In this document: one piece after another, positions 1-11,157 of the stretch
How positions within the stretch are numbered: position 1 is the stretch's first letter
How the letters are laid out: each line of letters starts with the position of its first letter
Assembly (NCBI GenBank): GCA_958496175.1
Contig: OY292278.1
Location: 45,756,001-45,820,000, forward strand
Source: Sisyra terminalis
Taxonomy: Eukaryota; Arthropoda; Insecta; Neuroptera; Sisyridae
Direction of reading: 5' to 3'
Length of the DNA: 64,000 nt
Notes under the pieces: model-generated
What the model saw: only the letters and a program-made list of their open reading frames with translations
Told to the model about the DNA's origin: nothing
Database searches by the model: none
Translations under genes and position numbers: made by a program

Positions 1-1876
1 ACATAATAAGGAGCGTTGAGGATTCTTCGGAAACATTTGAATTGAAAGGATTGGATTCGTTGTGTATTGGAAGGCTTAGCGGAATCCCACAGTTCTGTTC
101 CGTAAATAGGTCGTAATATTGCTTTGTATAAAGTCAGTTTATTGTGCATACTAATTGTAGATTTGGGTCCTAGTACTCCACGTAAAAGTCCGTAAGGTCT
201 GTTAAGGTGTGTGGAATCCAAGTGAGATGGCTATCCAAGTAGAACCCTAGATAGCGAATTTCTGATAATTTTTTTAAAATTTCGTTTTCAAGGTATAAAT
301 GGTGGGGAATTTTTTTTATTGAGGGTGAAAGTGACATTTACAAATTTTTCTTTGTTAATTTTTATTTTCCATTTTAGGCTCCATACTGTCAGAAGGTCAA
401 GGTGCTGTTGTAAATTTTTTGTAGCTTGAAAGGGGTTGAGATCCGAGGAAGGGATTGCTGTATCATCAGCATAGGTTGTTAACATGATCTTAGGATATGT
501 AGGAATATCTGCGATGTAAATACAGTAAAGTATTGGCCCCAATATGCTACTTTGAGAAACACCAGCTTGAATTTTTGTGTTAGGGGAGAGAATTCATTGT
601 TGTATCTCTCTCTAAAACATTTGTTGGAGAAGTAGGACTTGAGGATAAAATAGTATTGAATGGGAAAAACTTTTTTGAGCTTATAAAATAGTCCTGGAGG
701 CCACACTCTATCGAAAGCCTGTGCAACATCCAGAAATGCTCCTTGGCAAAAATATTTGTTTTCGAGGGCTGATGATATTTCATCCACTACTCTGAAGCAT
801 TGTTGAGTTGTAGAATGATGAGGCCTAAAACCAAATTGGTGAGAAGAAATGATGTTTATACTTTCAAGATAAGGAGTTATTCTTTTAAGGAGCTTTTCAA
901 GGATTTTTGAAAATAATGGGAGCAAGCTTATGAGTCTGTAAGATGATGGGTCCGATATAGACTTGTTGGGCTTAAGAATGAGGATGATAATAGAGTATTT
1001 CTATTGGAAAATACATTGTGCGAAGAATTGCATTGTAAATTGTTAGATAAACAATTGATTTTCCGGGAAGGCGTCAAAGAATAACTGCAGTTAAAAGATT
1101 ATGGCCTGGAGATTATTTCAAAGGGGATTTATTAATCAAGATACAACTTATTATTAAAAAAGTTGTGGCTTTCGGATCTAAAGTCGTGTCCGGGTCTAAC
1201 CTCTCCGAGTCGCATCTTCAGGGCGTAATTGCTCCGAAACTAATCGCAGGATGGTCCTCAAGCCGTTCTATATACCATCCATTGTGGGTGGAAAATAAAG
1301 TTTAAAGCAGAAGAGTAGGTCAACCAATAAGAGAAGAAGGGGATAATCCTTCTCTTTTTAGTTGAATAGCTCTTCTTCGGCTTTGGATCCGAAAGCCACA
1401 ATTTTTTCAATAAAGAGTTGTATCTTGAATAAGACCGACCGTGAAAGCCTTAAATCTGGGATTTATTAAGTAGGGATTTTATTTCGGATGGACGAAAAGC
1501 TTTCACGGGGAGTTCTAATGGGAGAGGATATTGTATATTTTTTATGATTATTTCATCGTTTTGTGTGTTACAAATATTTGGCAAATATTGGCATATCTGC
1601 AAAAGCAGTTGCTCTTTCTAACTCGCCTCTAGACCAGGCGCCATCTTCATTGGGGATAGGGGATGAAATATTATGGAATTTTAGTATTTTTTTTTGGTGG
1701 CATACCATAATGAGCGATCTTTGAGGGATAGTGATTTTAGATACTGCATATATTGATCTGATCGATGTGCAATTAATTGGGATTTAAGAAGATTCGATAG
1801 TCTGTTAAATATGTTTTTATTGGAAGGATATCTTGTTCTTTCCCAGTTTCGGGCAGATTGATGCCAGGACAGTGAT
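1..1876 (-). pseudogene. jockey-type LINE reverse transcriptase, decayed (copy J1)
   Basis: Remnant of the RT of a jockey-clade non-LTR retrotransposon, read from 1876 down to the window edge in several frames. In order: the endonuclease-RT linker (1876-1690, with residues SWHQSARNWERTRYPSN and KSLSLKDRSLWYATKK); the start of the RT (about 1490-930, FRPSEIKSLLNKSP, then after an insertion PGHN and later the KPNK and YRLISLLP motifs); fingers and palm (HQFGFRPHHST and FLDVAQAFDRVW, 925-700); the catalytic box YADD near 465; and the C-terminal part (ILRPIYGTELWDS, FRRILNAPYYV) below 140. Stops and frameshifts break it throughout. The order and motifs are those of jockey elements. The 3' end lies outside the window. 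It is split at 1136-1457 by a separate insertion. It is not the same copy or close subfamily as the element at 3.8-5.3 kb. It cannot encode a working enzyme. Confidence 0.9.
1136..1457. mobile_element. unclassified 322-bp insertion inside J1, 12-bp target duplication
   Basis: The J1 reading frame is interrupted here. The 12-mer GGGATTTATTAA occurs at 1124-1135 and again at 1458-1469, as expected for a target-site duplication; removing one copy and the insert rejoins the RT coding sequence. Inverted repeats of about 48 bp (1131-1178 and 1385-1432, sharing CAAGATACAACT and GTGGCTTTCGGATC) lie at the left edge but about 25 bp inside the right edge. The insert is more GC-rich than its surroundings. 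The long duplication suggests target-primed retrotransposition; the inverted repeats suggest a foldback or MITE. Superfamily not identified. Confidence 0.75.
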
Positions 1877-1879
1877 TTG

Positions 1880-3230
1880 TTATATAATTATATCAAAAAA
1901 AAAATTATAAAAAATATTTTTTTAAAGCCACAAAGCCATTCAATGTCATTTTATATTTAACTTATTTTTTTGATAAACGTGAAAAGTTTTCAAGTGATTG
2001 AAACTGTTTTCAACTTTGTTGATTGAACAAAATAATAAAAGTTATCGAATATAATGACTAAACGCCGAAATTGATCGACGCGTCGTCTAAGATATTTCGA
2101 TAAATTGGAATTGAAAATCGTGATGGAATATACAAAAAAAAGAGAAAAAAAAATTTGAATACCTACTTCCCCACAATAAATAAGATGTTATCGGAGCTTT
2201 TGTGTACACTGACGTCTACGTATATAGCACACCTATGTGAATATGCGTACGATGAATCGATGCAATCTAAACTTTCACAAGATGCTTTTCGTTATACACC
2301 GAAATTTCTCATTCAGGTGTGTAATGCGAGATTTTGTGAGTATAAATTTGCGATCAATCACCAACGGTTTTTTATTTTTTTTTTTCTTTCTTACGTAGTT
2401 TTCTTTTTTTGACGATTATAAAAGATGCTATCTGCCAGCCGAGCAATTCGATGGATGGGAAAATGGGGGACGGAAAATCGACGATCGAAATATCGTCTTA
2501 TTCCACCATTTTCCTCGGCATTGACTGTATTGTATCAATGTTAAAAAAATGTTTCCTTCGCAAATAAATGCAAGCAATGAACGATGAAAACGTAAAAGAT
2601 TTATTGTTGTAGAGAAAATTGAATTATATTAAATGTAATATTTTACACAAAGATTTATTTATGTAAATTTTCTGTTTGGTCAACGTTTACGATTGTCAGA
2701 GATATGTGCACTTAAATATGTGTATCTTGGCTCATATATATCAGCTGCAACCATACAAACGGGCAACGCTTGCCTGCAGGCAACAAAATCAAAATACAAC
2801 CGAATTTATTTTTTCCTTTTAGAGAAATAAAAAAACTTTCTTGCATTTCCTATAAATGATTTCTGGAAAGATTATGGAAAACAGATCAGCAAATACAGTT
2901 CATATCCATAACTTTTGATTCAGAGTTTCCCAAAATTTAACGCATATTTTCCACAAGGTATGAAAGTTATGAGGCAGAGAACTGCCAAAAATACTTTGAA
3001 AAAGTATTCTAAGTAAGAACTCAAAAAAAAATCTACTTTTTCAATAGAAATGTCGACTGAATAGGCAAAAAATGATAAAGAAAAAGCTAATCTATTTGCT
3101 AATCACTAATCAGAGGTATAAACTCCAAATGATTTCCATCAACTCACCATTTTTTACTTCCAAAGACACCAAAAACTAAATAAAAAAGCACCCCCAATTT
3201 TCTAGCCAATTTGGTTTTTATGGGTGTTTT
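1880..3230. other. AT-rich noncoding DNA
   Basis: No recognisable gene or repeat. An 85-codon open stretch at 2155-2412 begins with TTG, matches no family I know and ends in a T-rich run, so it is not called as a gene. Confidence 0.6.
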
Positions 3231-3234
3231 TCAG

Positions 3235-3655
3235 CTCATATCTAAGTGGCCTAAAAAACTGGCTTTGAATCAGGGTAAGGTGGTTAAACAGTATGAGACA
3301 GGAAAACTCTTTGTCCTCCTCACATTTTCTGCAAGCACTTGACAAATATTTATCCTTCTAGTTAAGAGATGCTTTCTCAAATTACTGTATCCTACTAATT
3401 GATATCCCAATATTTTGATTTCCTGCCTTTCTAGGTTTACAAGTCTTTTGTTGTGATCTTTTACTGGTTTTTAATCATAATTTTTGAGTAGTGACTCCAG
3501 AATGGACTCCATTCTGCTGTTCGATATAGTATTGTATACATCAGAATACTTAAAGCTGAATTTGGGCCTATAAATTATACTTAAGCCTTCTTCAACCAAC
3601 CCATTCATTTCCTTTGATGTTACCCAAGCATAATTTACTTTATTGGATTCCATTC
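3235..3655 (-). pseudogene. LINE RNase H domain and C-terminal tail, decayed
   Basis: Read on the minus strand from 3655 down. NKVNYAWV followed by MNGLVEEG resembles the end of an RNase H domain of R1/I/jockey-related LINEs (consensus V-x-WVPGH..GNE.AD.LA..G). Further down comes LERQEIKILGYQLVGYSN and LRKHLLTRR, like the conserved TGH-x-L-x-HL stretch, then CRKCEEDKE, like the CR.C.E..E box that follows it. The pieces are in different frames with stops between them, so this is an old fragment. It lies just upstream of J2 but on the other strand, so it belongs to a different insertion. The family assignment rests on motif order, not on a search. Confidence 0.5.
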
Positions 3656-3794
3656 ATAAGATAATGAGGATTTTGCATTCTCAAACCAATTTGAAGTTTG
3701 TCTGATGGGATTGGATTGCTTTAATGGTAGCTTAACTATTTGAAAAGATTCTTATCGTTTTATTTTGATATTTTCTTCTCATGTTTTCTTGAAA

Positions 3795-5317
3795 TCAGAC
3801 AGCGAAGTGGGGAATGGGCCAGAACTGCCAGAGAAAAAGCCGAAACGTTTGCTACTCACTTGGCAACAGTTTTCCAACCCTTCGATGACCAACATGAGCT
3901 CACCGCTGAAGAAACAGCAAATGATCAACCAAGTAATGGAGTAGAACTATCTTCTATCTAAATTACACCTGAAGAAGTAGCTTCTTGCATACATGAAAAG
4001 GTAAACCCAAAAAAGGCTCCGGGATACGAGAGAGTAACTGATCGAATGTTGAAAGAACTCCCTTCCAATGCAATCATGCTGCATGCCTCCATCTTCAATG
4101 CCATCATTGCCAGAGGTTATTTCCCATCATACTGGAAGATTGCAAAGATAATTATGATCCACAAGCCAGGAAAGCCCGAAAACGACGCGAAGGCATATAG
4201 ACCAATCAGCTTCGACCCACACTGTCGAAATTGTCGAAAGGCTATTTTTAAAAAAACTGCAACCCTGTATCGATGAACAGAGTCTCATTCCAAACCACCA
4301 GTTCGGATTCCGCAAGGAACACTCCACCACCGAACAAGTTCACAGAGTAGCATCTACAATCATGAGGACGCTAAACGATAAGGCTTACTGTTCCGCAGTT
4401 TTTCTGGACATCACACAGGCCTTCGACAAGTTGTGGCATCTGGAGCTGCTGTATAAGTTAAAAAAGGTGGTACCTCACCCGCTTTACCGCGTCCTCCAGT
4501 CCTACTTGGAGGATAGAAAATTCTTTGTCAGCTACAACGAAGATCAATCGGGACTCCACCCGGTCGGTGCTGGGGTGCCACAAGGTAGCATATTGGGACT
4601 CATACTGTACCTAATTTATACGGCAGATCTGCCTATCACTGACAATGTGGTAATTGCAACGTACACGGACGACACTGTGATCATGGCGACAGATCAATGC
4701 CCACAGGTTGCGACCGAAAAATTACAAAGGGCCCTCAACGATCTGGAACCATGGCTTAATAAACGGCAAATAAAAGTCAATGAAGCCAAATCTGTTCATG
4801 TGACATTCACTACTCGGCGAGATACCTGTCCACCGGTATATCTCAACAATCATCAGGTGCCGCAGGCGACAGAAGTCAAGTATCTCGGAATGCACTTGGA
4901 CAGAAGACTTACGTGGCGGAGACATATAGCTGCCAAAAGAGACCAGCTTAAAGTCAATCTGATTGGTTGGAGATCGCAATTGTCCCTGGACAATAAACTA
5001 CTGATATACAAAGTAATTCTGAAGCCAGTCTGGACCTACGGCATCGAACTATGGGGAACAACTAGCAACTCCAATGTGGAGATCATCCAGCGCTTTCAGT
5101 CTAAGACACTCAGGCTCATTACGAACGCCCCATGGTATATCACTAACCACGACCAAGATAAAGACCTGAAGGTGACCACCGTAAGAGAAGAGATCGCCAG
5201 ATTCAGCCAAAAATATAAAAAAAAAAAACTGGAAGACCATGCCAATCATCTGGCGATCAGCGAGAGAACAATAAACTGAAGCGCTACACGTTTCTGGAAT
5301 TGCCTCACTGGGAGTAA
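3795..5317 (+). pseudogene. jockey-type LINE reverse transcriptase, 5'-truncated (copy J2)
   Basis: A much better preserved jockey RT. It starts in the linker (QRSGEWARTAREKAETFATH), has a stop at 3959-3961, continues through KKAPGYERVTDRMLKE, HKPGKPENDAKAYRPIS, shifts frame near 4212, and runs through HQFGFRKEHSTTEQ, FLDITQAFDKLW, GVPQGSILG and the catalytic box at about 4660-4675. That box reads YTDD instead of the usual YADD. The C-terminal part (YGIELWGTTSNSNVEIIQ, TLRLITNAPWYI) is intact. A last frameshift near 5250 separates it from the true C-terminus, KLKRYTFLELPHWE, ending at 5317. About 100 bases of 3' UTR follow and stop at an A-run near 5419-5429. The N-terminal endonuclease and ORF1 are missing: a typical dead-on-arrival LINE copy, younger than J1. 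Confidence 0.93.
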
Positions 5318-5429
5318 GTTCAAGGAGCTGATTTGACTCAATATAGAGTCAATATAGAGCGCGGACGTAGATCAGATTTGCTCATTGTCCAGAGACAGAT
5401 TGCAAATACACAAAAACGGAGAAAAAAAA

Positions 5430-6831
5430 ATGTCTTCTTGAAACCTTATAGCATTGATGTAGACTTTAGCCGATTCACCCTTCTATCATCCTTTAATCTT
5501 TGATTTTATATCACAGAGTGATTTGTCAAAGAATTTGGAATGGTTTACCGTTAATTATCGTTTAAAAATATTATTTAATTATACCAAAAGTTGGTCAGGA
5601 ATTTGTTTGAACGGTTTTTTAGCTCTATTTATTTGTCTTCTTATAGTGGGTGGCTTTATCTTTTCGTACGAGACGCAAAAGTAGAGATATATGTCATTTG
5701 GTAACATAAAGATTAAGCGAGAGAGGCGACAGTTTATTTTCGAGTCTTTTATGAATTTTGCCAACAGAAGAGATGAAATAACGTACACTGAAATAATATG
5801 TTTATCTACGTATTCAGTGTATGTAGGTGAGATATATTTAAGGACGTGATGGAGTTATTTGATACCTTCCTTAAACATCAATGTCACAAAAAGCTACATC
5901 AGACATATGAACAACCACTTTATCATGAGGGACAGCAACCCTCAATTTGTCTCCAGAATTTACCACTTTAAATAGATAAGGCGTCTAATATCTGCTCTTT
6001 GCTGGTCCTCTTCTTTACCTGTCCTATCATTCACGTCAAACTAAGCCCATTATCATTTGTATCATATAATATATCTGTTTATTATGACTCGCATGAATTG
6101 CTGTATGGCCAAAAACTTTGCGATTTTCGTTGGGTGAAAAACATTTTTTTTTTGCTGTCGCTATAAATGGGAAAAATTTATTAAACTTTAACGTAAAGTT
6201 TTCTAAAGACTTGTACGGTTTTAATTCATTTGAATTATTTTAATACCTGCGTTGCAACCGTGGATTCCTATTCCGAAATGTTACAATTCGCTTTTGTGAA
6301 ATTTCTAAGCGATTTAATAAGTCTCGGTGGCGTTTTCTTTTCGTAATTAATGGAGCGAATTGAAAAGTCTTTTGTTTGTTTCGCACCCTTATTAAATTAA
6401 CAGACAGACCACCCCCAAAGCCTTAAATCAAGCAGTTTGTTTAATTTCTTTTTCTCACTTTTTCGTGCTCATAATCATCATGTGATGAACTCATCGGTCA
6501 ATATTTGTGCTGCCACTATCAACATCCGACGACGAAAAAAGAAAATATGAAATTTCCAACGTTTATGGGATAATGGTTCAAACAAGATATTATCTTTACG
6601 AATGAAAAAAACCAAGAAGGTAAATCATGAGATTCTGTTATAAATTTAATAAACGGAAGAAATTTTAATGCAAAAAATTGTTTAAGCTTTATTTATCTTA
6701 TATTTACTCAATTTCCAAACGATTTTCTTTGGAGTGATAGCGCGACGGAAATGTAATAAATGTAATGAGACATTACTCAATGTAAACTTGATATCAATGA
6801 ATTATTTTTTCGATTAAACTAATATAATAAA
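5430..6831. other. AT-rich noncoding DNA
   Basis: No gene, RNA or repeat recognised. Short open stretches occur (for example 5579-5788 minus) but have no recognisable domains. Confidence 0.6.
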
Positions 6832-7856
6832 CTAGCTGATCCCCGCAACTTCGTCTGCGTAACGTAGGTGTAGATTATATTTTCTTTTTAGATTTGCTAT
6901 TTGTAGTGGTATGTGAAAATTTTTATTTTTCTTATTTGTTTTACGAAAAAACATAATAATACCTGAAAACACTGCTTTGTCGACTTTAAAGAGACACATT
7001 TAATCAACTGTTGCTTAGAATAAGCAAGTTGTATGTAATCATCAATTAAACTTCAAAAAATATTTATAAATATCTAAGAAGAGTATGTTCAATTGCGTAT
7101 ACCGTCGATAGGCATACCTATCGTGAACCAAATAATCCATAAATCAATCAGTATCTATACATAAATAAAAAATATCGTCAAGTCCAATAAAGTCGGTCTA
7201 AATTATGACTAAAAAAAGTCGAAAGTTATCAAAATACTCGCGTCAAAATAACAGAAGTTAAGAGTCTAGATTTTTGAATATTAGTTGGAATCCCATCTCA
7301 TTGTTTCGATTCCCGAATGAACCTTTTTCCAAAAACAATTTTGTAAAAAAAAAGTCTAATGTAAGATTCGAACCCACGTCTCTTTTATTGTGAGCATAAG
7401 AATGCCAGATACGTAAGCGAATGCGCTATGAACGTATAATTAATCCCAAAGTATAATCAAAAGAGCTTTTATAGCGGTGGCATTTAAATATATTTTTTAA
7501 AATGAAAAAACACTTATTGTGACATAACTGTAATAGTTAGACATATGCTGTCGCTCTATTTTTTGTAGATAATAATATGTTCTGCAAAATCGTAGTACAT
7601 TATTTTGTTCTATAACTAATAGTTTTCGCAGCGTACGCGATAAAATAATGTTTTTTGGTATTTTTTTCAGACCTTGGGTTACATTATTGGAGTTTTAATA
7701 TGGATCCTTATTTTTTTTGAAAATTTAATATAGCCTATGTTCTCCGGAAACAGTGTAGCTTCCCAACAGTGAAAGAATTTTTCAAATCGGCCAAGTAGTT
7801 TCGGAGCCTATTCCAAGCAAACAAACAATCAAATCTTTCCTCTTTATAATAATAGA
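6832..7856 (-). mobile_element. Helitron-like non-autonomous element, copy A
   Basis: On the minus strand the element starts TCTATTATTATAAAGAGG (7856) and ends GGGATCAGCTAG (6832), with a CGCA...TGCG stem about 12 nt before the CTAG end. TC start, CTRR end, a short 3' hairpin and no target duplication are Helitron features. Copies B (29.0 kb) and C (39.6 kb) share both ends and most of the interior. At about 1,025 bp, copy A is about 80 bp longer, mainly because it holds a tRNA-like stretch at 7361-7436 that the others lack. It has no Rep/helicase coding sequence. Confidence 0.8.
7361..7436 (-). other. tRNA-like segment inside HLE copy A
   Basis: Minus-strand sequence has a T-arm-like block (GTGGGTTCGAATCTTAC, with its 5-bp stem and the GGTTCGAAT B-box) and, about 45 nt upstream, a D-arm-like block (ATAGCGCATTCGCTTA) close to a polymerase III A-box. 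No clean acceptor stem is visible, so this is a tRNA-derived relic, like a SINE head, and not a tRNA gene. Confidence 0.5.
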
Positions 7857-7872
7857 GAGATGATTGCAACCA

Positions 7873-8064
7873 GGAGCAATTATATATTCTGCAGAAAAGC
7901 ATTATGGAAGCAACTTTTTGTCATATTTCATTATCATCAATAAGTATATATATATCTTCTATGCTAACTCTTCTTCGGTATTTTGAACAATTTGATAACC
8001 AATTTTTGTTATATGACAAAAAATTGCTTCCGTAATGATTTTTAGCAGAATATATAATTGCTCC
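7873..8064. repeat. small foldback element (MITE-like)
   Basis: Inverted arms of about 54 bp: 7873-7927 (GGAGCAATTATATATTCTGC...) and 8012-8064 (...AATATATAATTGCTCC). The spacer is about 85 bp. A diverged right arm recurs at about 50830-50905, again next to the 8148-type inverted repeat, so the two may be parts of one larger element. Confidence 0.65.
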
Positions 8065-8397
8065 AGTTTATAATTGCTCCAAAATTAGATTTTAAAAAGT
8101 TTCATTGTTGAAAAACAAACAAAAATTAAAAACCGTCTCTATGGTGTTTGGTATAAGTACCTACTACCTTAACTTTCATGCTAATTAAGTGAAATGACGT
8201 TATTTAAAATGCTGTAGTTAAAATGATATAACAAAAACAGAAACTTATTATTAATTAATTATTTATTTATTAATTACACATAATTAAAACAAAATTAAAT
8301 TAAAACAAAGTCGAAAATGCAACGTTTCCAAATTGTCGGTGTTCTGAAATGGAATTGCTCAAAGTAAACTTTATTCAGAAAATTTAATTTTACATAA

Positions 8398-8760
8398 TCT
8401 ATAATATAAAAATGAATCGCAAAATGTGTTGGTAAGCGCATAATTCAACAACGCCTGGACCAATTTAGCCAATTTTTTTTTAAATGTTCGTTGGAGTTCA
8501 AGGGTGGTTTTTACGGCGAGAAAAATTCGAATAATTGCCGGAAAAACCCTTAAAACAGCCCTTTTTTTTGAAATATAAATGTTTTTATATATAATAAACA
8601 CTTAATATAATTATACGTTCATAGCACATTCGCTTACGTATCTGATATTCTAATGCTTACAATAGAAGAGACGTGGGTTCGAATCTTACAGTAAACTTTA
8701 TTTTTTATTTTTTTTTTACAAAATTGTTGAAAATTAATCCTTAGGGTTGCTCAATAAAGA
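8398..8760 (+). mobile_element. Helitron-like element of a second family, 5' part
   Basis: Starts TCTATAATATAAAAATG after an A, followed by a block (GTGTTGGTAAGCGCATAA, AACAACGCCTGGACC) that I recognise from dispersed HLE-type repeats of arthropods. It continues through a tRNA-like stretch (8616-8689) to a segment ending around CCTTAGGGTTGCT. No CTAG end is clear. Part of it (about 8565-8780) recurs at 21680-21825. The family call is recognition by eye. Confidence 0.5.
8616..8689 (+). other. tRNA-like segment, second copy
   Basis: Nearly the same sequence as the tRNA-like stretch in HLE copy A, but on the other strand: CATAGCACATTCGCTTACG (A-box-like) and GTGGGTTCGAATCTTAC (B-box and T-arm-like). 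The same tRNA-derived block therefore sits inside two different HLE families 1.2 kb apart. Confidence 0.5.
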
Positions 8761-9993
8761 AATATTAACGAAAAAAGTAACAGTAGTAGTAAAAAAAAAT
8801 AATTATATTAATAAAGCTTAAAGTAAATACGTTTTTAAAACCGTGCATACATAAAATCGTGTAATTATATATCTCCTCTGCCAGATGAAACTTTAATATT
8901 CAGTGTATTCCTTTTAAGAAGTAGGCATGTGAAAATATTTTTTTTTAAAATTCCTACCCTAAAAGAGTGAATTGGGGTGATTAAGTTTCTTTGAGAAAAT
9001 GTAGAGTTAATCAACAATCGTAATTTTGAATTTACTAAGAGTAATTTATAAATAAATAAATAATTAATAATAAGTTTTTGTTTATGTTATATAATTTTAA
9101 CTACAGCATTTTAAATAACGTCATTTCACTTAATTAGTATGAAAGTTTAGGTAGTAGGTACTTATACCAAAGTACAATATAAATACATATTTGAAAATAA
9201 CAATCACTACTTTATTTCTGACATGTCAAAATTTACGTACAAATTGCATTCGAGTGAACAATACGTACAGGAATAATATCGAAACCATTCAAAAACCATT
9301 CTCAAATTTCAACGTTCCTGATCCAAGCTTATACCGATTACTCTTTTGGGTTTAAGTACTTTTCTATTCAGAATCCTATGGGAATAGTAATTTACGGAAA
9401 AGTATGGACGTCCTTTTCGTAATGAATTTCCCAACTTCCAATTGATATATATTTTCTTTTTCCGAAACGAAATTTCACCGAAATCAAATTTTTCGCAGAT
9501 TAAAAAACTTTTCAGTGCTCATAATTCGATTTGTACATTCTTTAAACAACACTTTTGTCCAGAAATTCACTCCCATCTCATTTCCATGCTTTATCCACGT
9601 TGAAATCTTTGTTGTTGCGGGATCGTAATTTAATTGCACTTAGTGTTACAATAGTAGGATACTATGTGTTGGTATATATGGTATATGTATAGGTTGGGAA
9701 AGATATGTATGTGTGTATGTATGTCGGTTGGTGTTGTGGAAGCGGAATGGAGTCAGGAGTCGACGAAGAGTCGCCCTGGGCGGCTGCTTCCCCGGGAAAG
9801 CATATATCATCCGTTATCTAATTCAACCAGTCTAGCGTAAACACTTGGAGGCGGTGTGTAGCAGAGGAAGAGCATAGCAAAGCAGTGCTTCGTCGACAAA
9901 GAGCTGTGCTATGCCATGGCCAGGGCTCCACTGACGCCATCCCCGTTTCCAAAGGCGCCTGCGTCTCTTCATCCACACGTGTTACGCCAACCC

Positions 9994-10036
9994 TGTGTTC
10001 CCTGTTCCCTGTTCCCTGTTCCCTATTCCCAGTTCC
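9994..10036. repeat. TGTTCCC heptamer tandem repeat
   Basis: About six units of TGTTCCC with degenerate ends (TATTCCC, AGTTCC). A shorter similar CCCTATTCCCTGTTCCCTG stretch is at about 17198-17217. Confidence 0.85.
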
Positions 10037-10271
10037 ACTCATACACTCACACGGCCGTTTTAAAGCTATATAAGTGTATGTATTTGCTCTTCCCATTCCC
10101 CCACACATACATACGTAGATAGTAAATAAAATTTATACCATCTCGTTAGTTTAGTTAGCGCTCTGTCCTTGCGAATGCGAATGCATTTCAATGCATGTCT
10201 CAATCGCACGCGTTCATCTCTTAAAACTACCCCCCAACCTCCCCATTTCCACCCTGGTTTTACATTAAAAT

Positions 10272-10302
10272 CCGACAGACAGACCGACAGACAGACCGAC
10301 AG
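10272..10302. repeat. microsatellite, 12-mer CGACAGACAGAC
   Basis: About two and a half copies of CGACAGACAGAC in tandem. Confidence 0.85.
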
Positions 10303-10913
10303 TTGTCGTAACGTAAAACTAGGTATATAGGAATCAAATGCTTTCGCACGTTGAATTGTCTTAACAATGTTCGTAATCAGAGTTTTCCAATTTTCTCTTG
10401 CAATCTCTTTCTATATATATATATATATGTATACATATGAAGGTTCATTCAGTACCTATTGCCGTTGTATGGCGGTGTACATGTATCACATATGTGTTTT
10501 TCCTCCAAGCAACTTAATCTTCTTAGTTAAAACGGAAATTAACTCATCTCATTCGGAGTTTCTTCTATTGAAATTGCGAGTTTTCGTTGCGGATATAAAT
10601 CTTTAGACGAAGAGGTCAATAGACGCGCAGATATGGAAACAAAACACACGCGATTATCTGAGCTTTTAGTTTCAATCTCTTTAATTAAAAGAATAATTAC
10701 GAAATCGCTATTTTGACTTCCGCGCCAAATCTTATCGGAAAATTTCGACCGAAAATATATGGTAGAATGGACGAACATTTATTCCGTACTTAGAAACAAT
10801 CATAAAAATTGGATCAGAGATATTTTTTGAGGCATAGATTTTATTCAGGTGTAACTTTATGTATTCTTTGGGAAAAATTGTTTCCCTCATTACATTCCAT
10901 CGGACAACGATGA

Positions 10914-10965
10914 ATATTAGACTGGGCCAAAAATATCGACCAATTTTTTTTTTTTTGGAAAAGTA
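10914..10965 (+). repeat. terminal fragment of palindrome family P
   Basis: TTAGACTGGGCCAAAAATAT followed by a T-run matches the ends of the P elements at 11158, 15360 and 33005. Only about 50 bp is present. Confidence 0.6.
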
Positions 10966-11157
10966 GGGGAAGCCCGGGCAAGACGAATATGTTAAGGGAA
11001 AGGATAAAAAACATACACAAATTTTATTCATTGATTTTTTTCAAATGATTGAAGGTATTTTTATCGTTTTACCTGATACTCTAAATATATTTTCCCAAAT
11101 CTAATATTGGTTTTCTTTACTTGTTTTGAAATATTACTGTTTCAAAAACGATATACC

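Larger units (their letters stand above)
8148..9170. mobile_element. element with ~125-bp terminal inverted repeats
   Basis: Left arm about 8148-8275 (TTGGTATAAGTACCTACTAC...) and right arm about 9040-9170 (...GTAGGTACTTATACCAA) are inverted copies sharing the GAAATGACGTTATTTAAAAT block. No transposase is visible. A second family copy, one arm only, is at about 50985-51090. The interior is occupied by an HLE of another family at 8398. Confidence 0.75.
9171..10913. other. noncoding DNA with a GC-rich island
   Basis: AT-rich except for about 9740-10080, which is much richer in GC and contains the heptamer array at 9994-10036. Overlapping open stretches on both strands there (9818-10122) are low-complexity and have no known domain. 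It may be a regulatory region or a first exon/UTR; the sequence alone does not decide. Confidence 0.45.

Noticed and set aside
7361..7436. tRNA gene
   Set aside because: A- and B-box-like parts only; no acceptor stem or convincing anticodon arm, and embedded in an HLE.
8371..8601. 76-codon minus-strand ORF
   Set aside because: Antisense to the HLE 5' region; no protein similarity recognised.
9818..10122. Overlapping ORFs on both strands in the GC-rich island
   Set aside because: Low-complexity, repeat-driven (TGTTCCC units), no domain, no clear splice sites.
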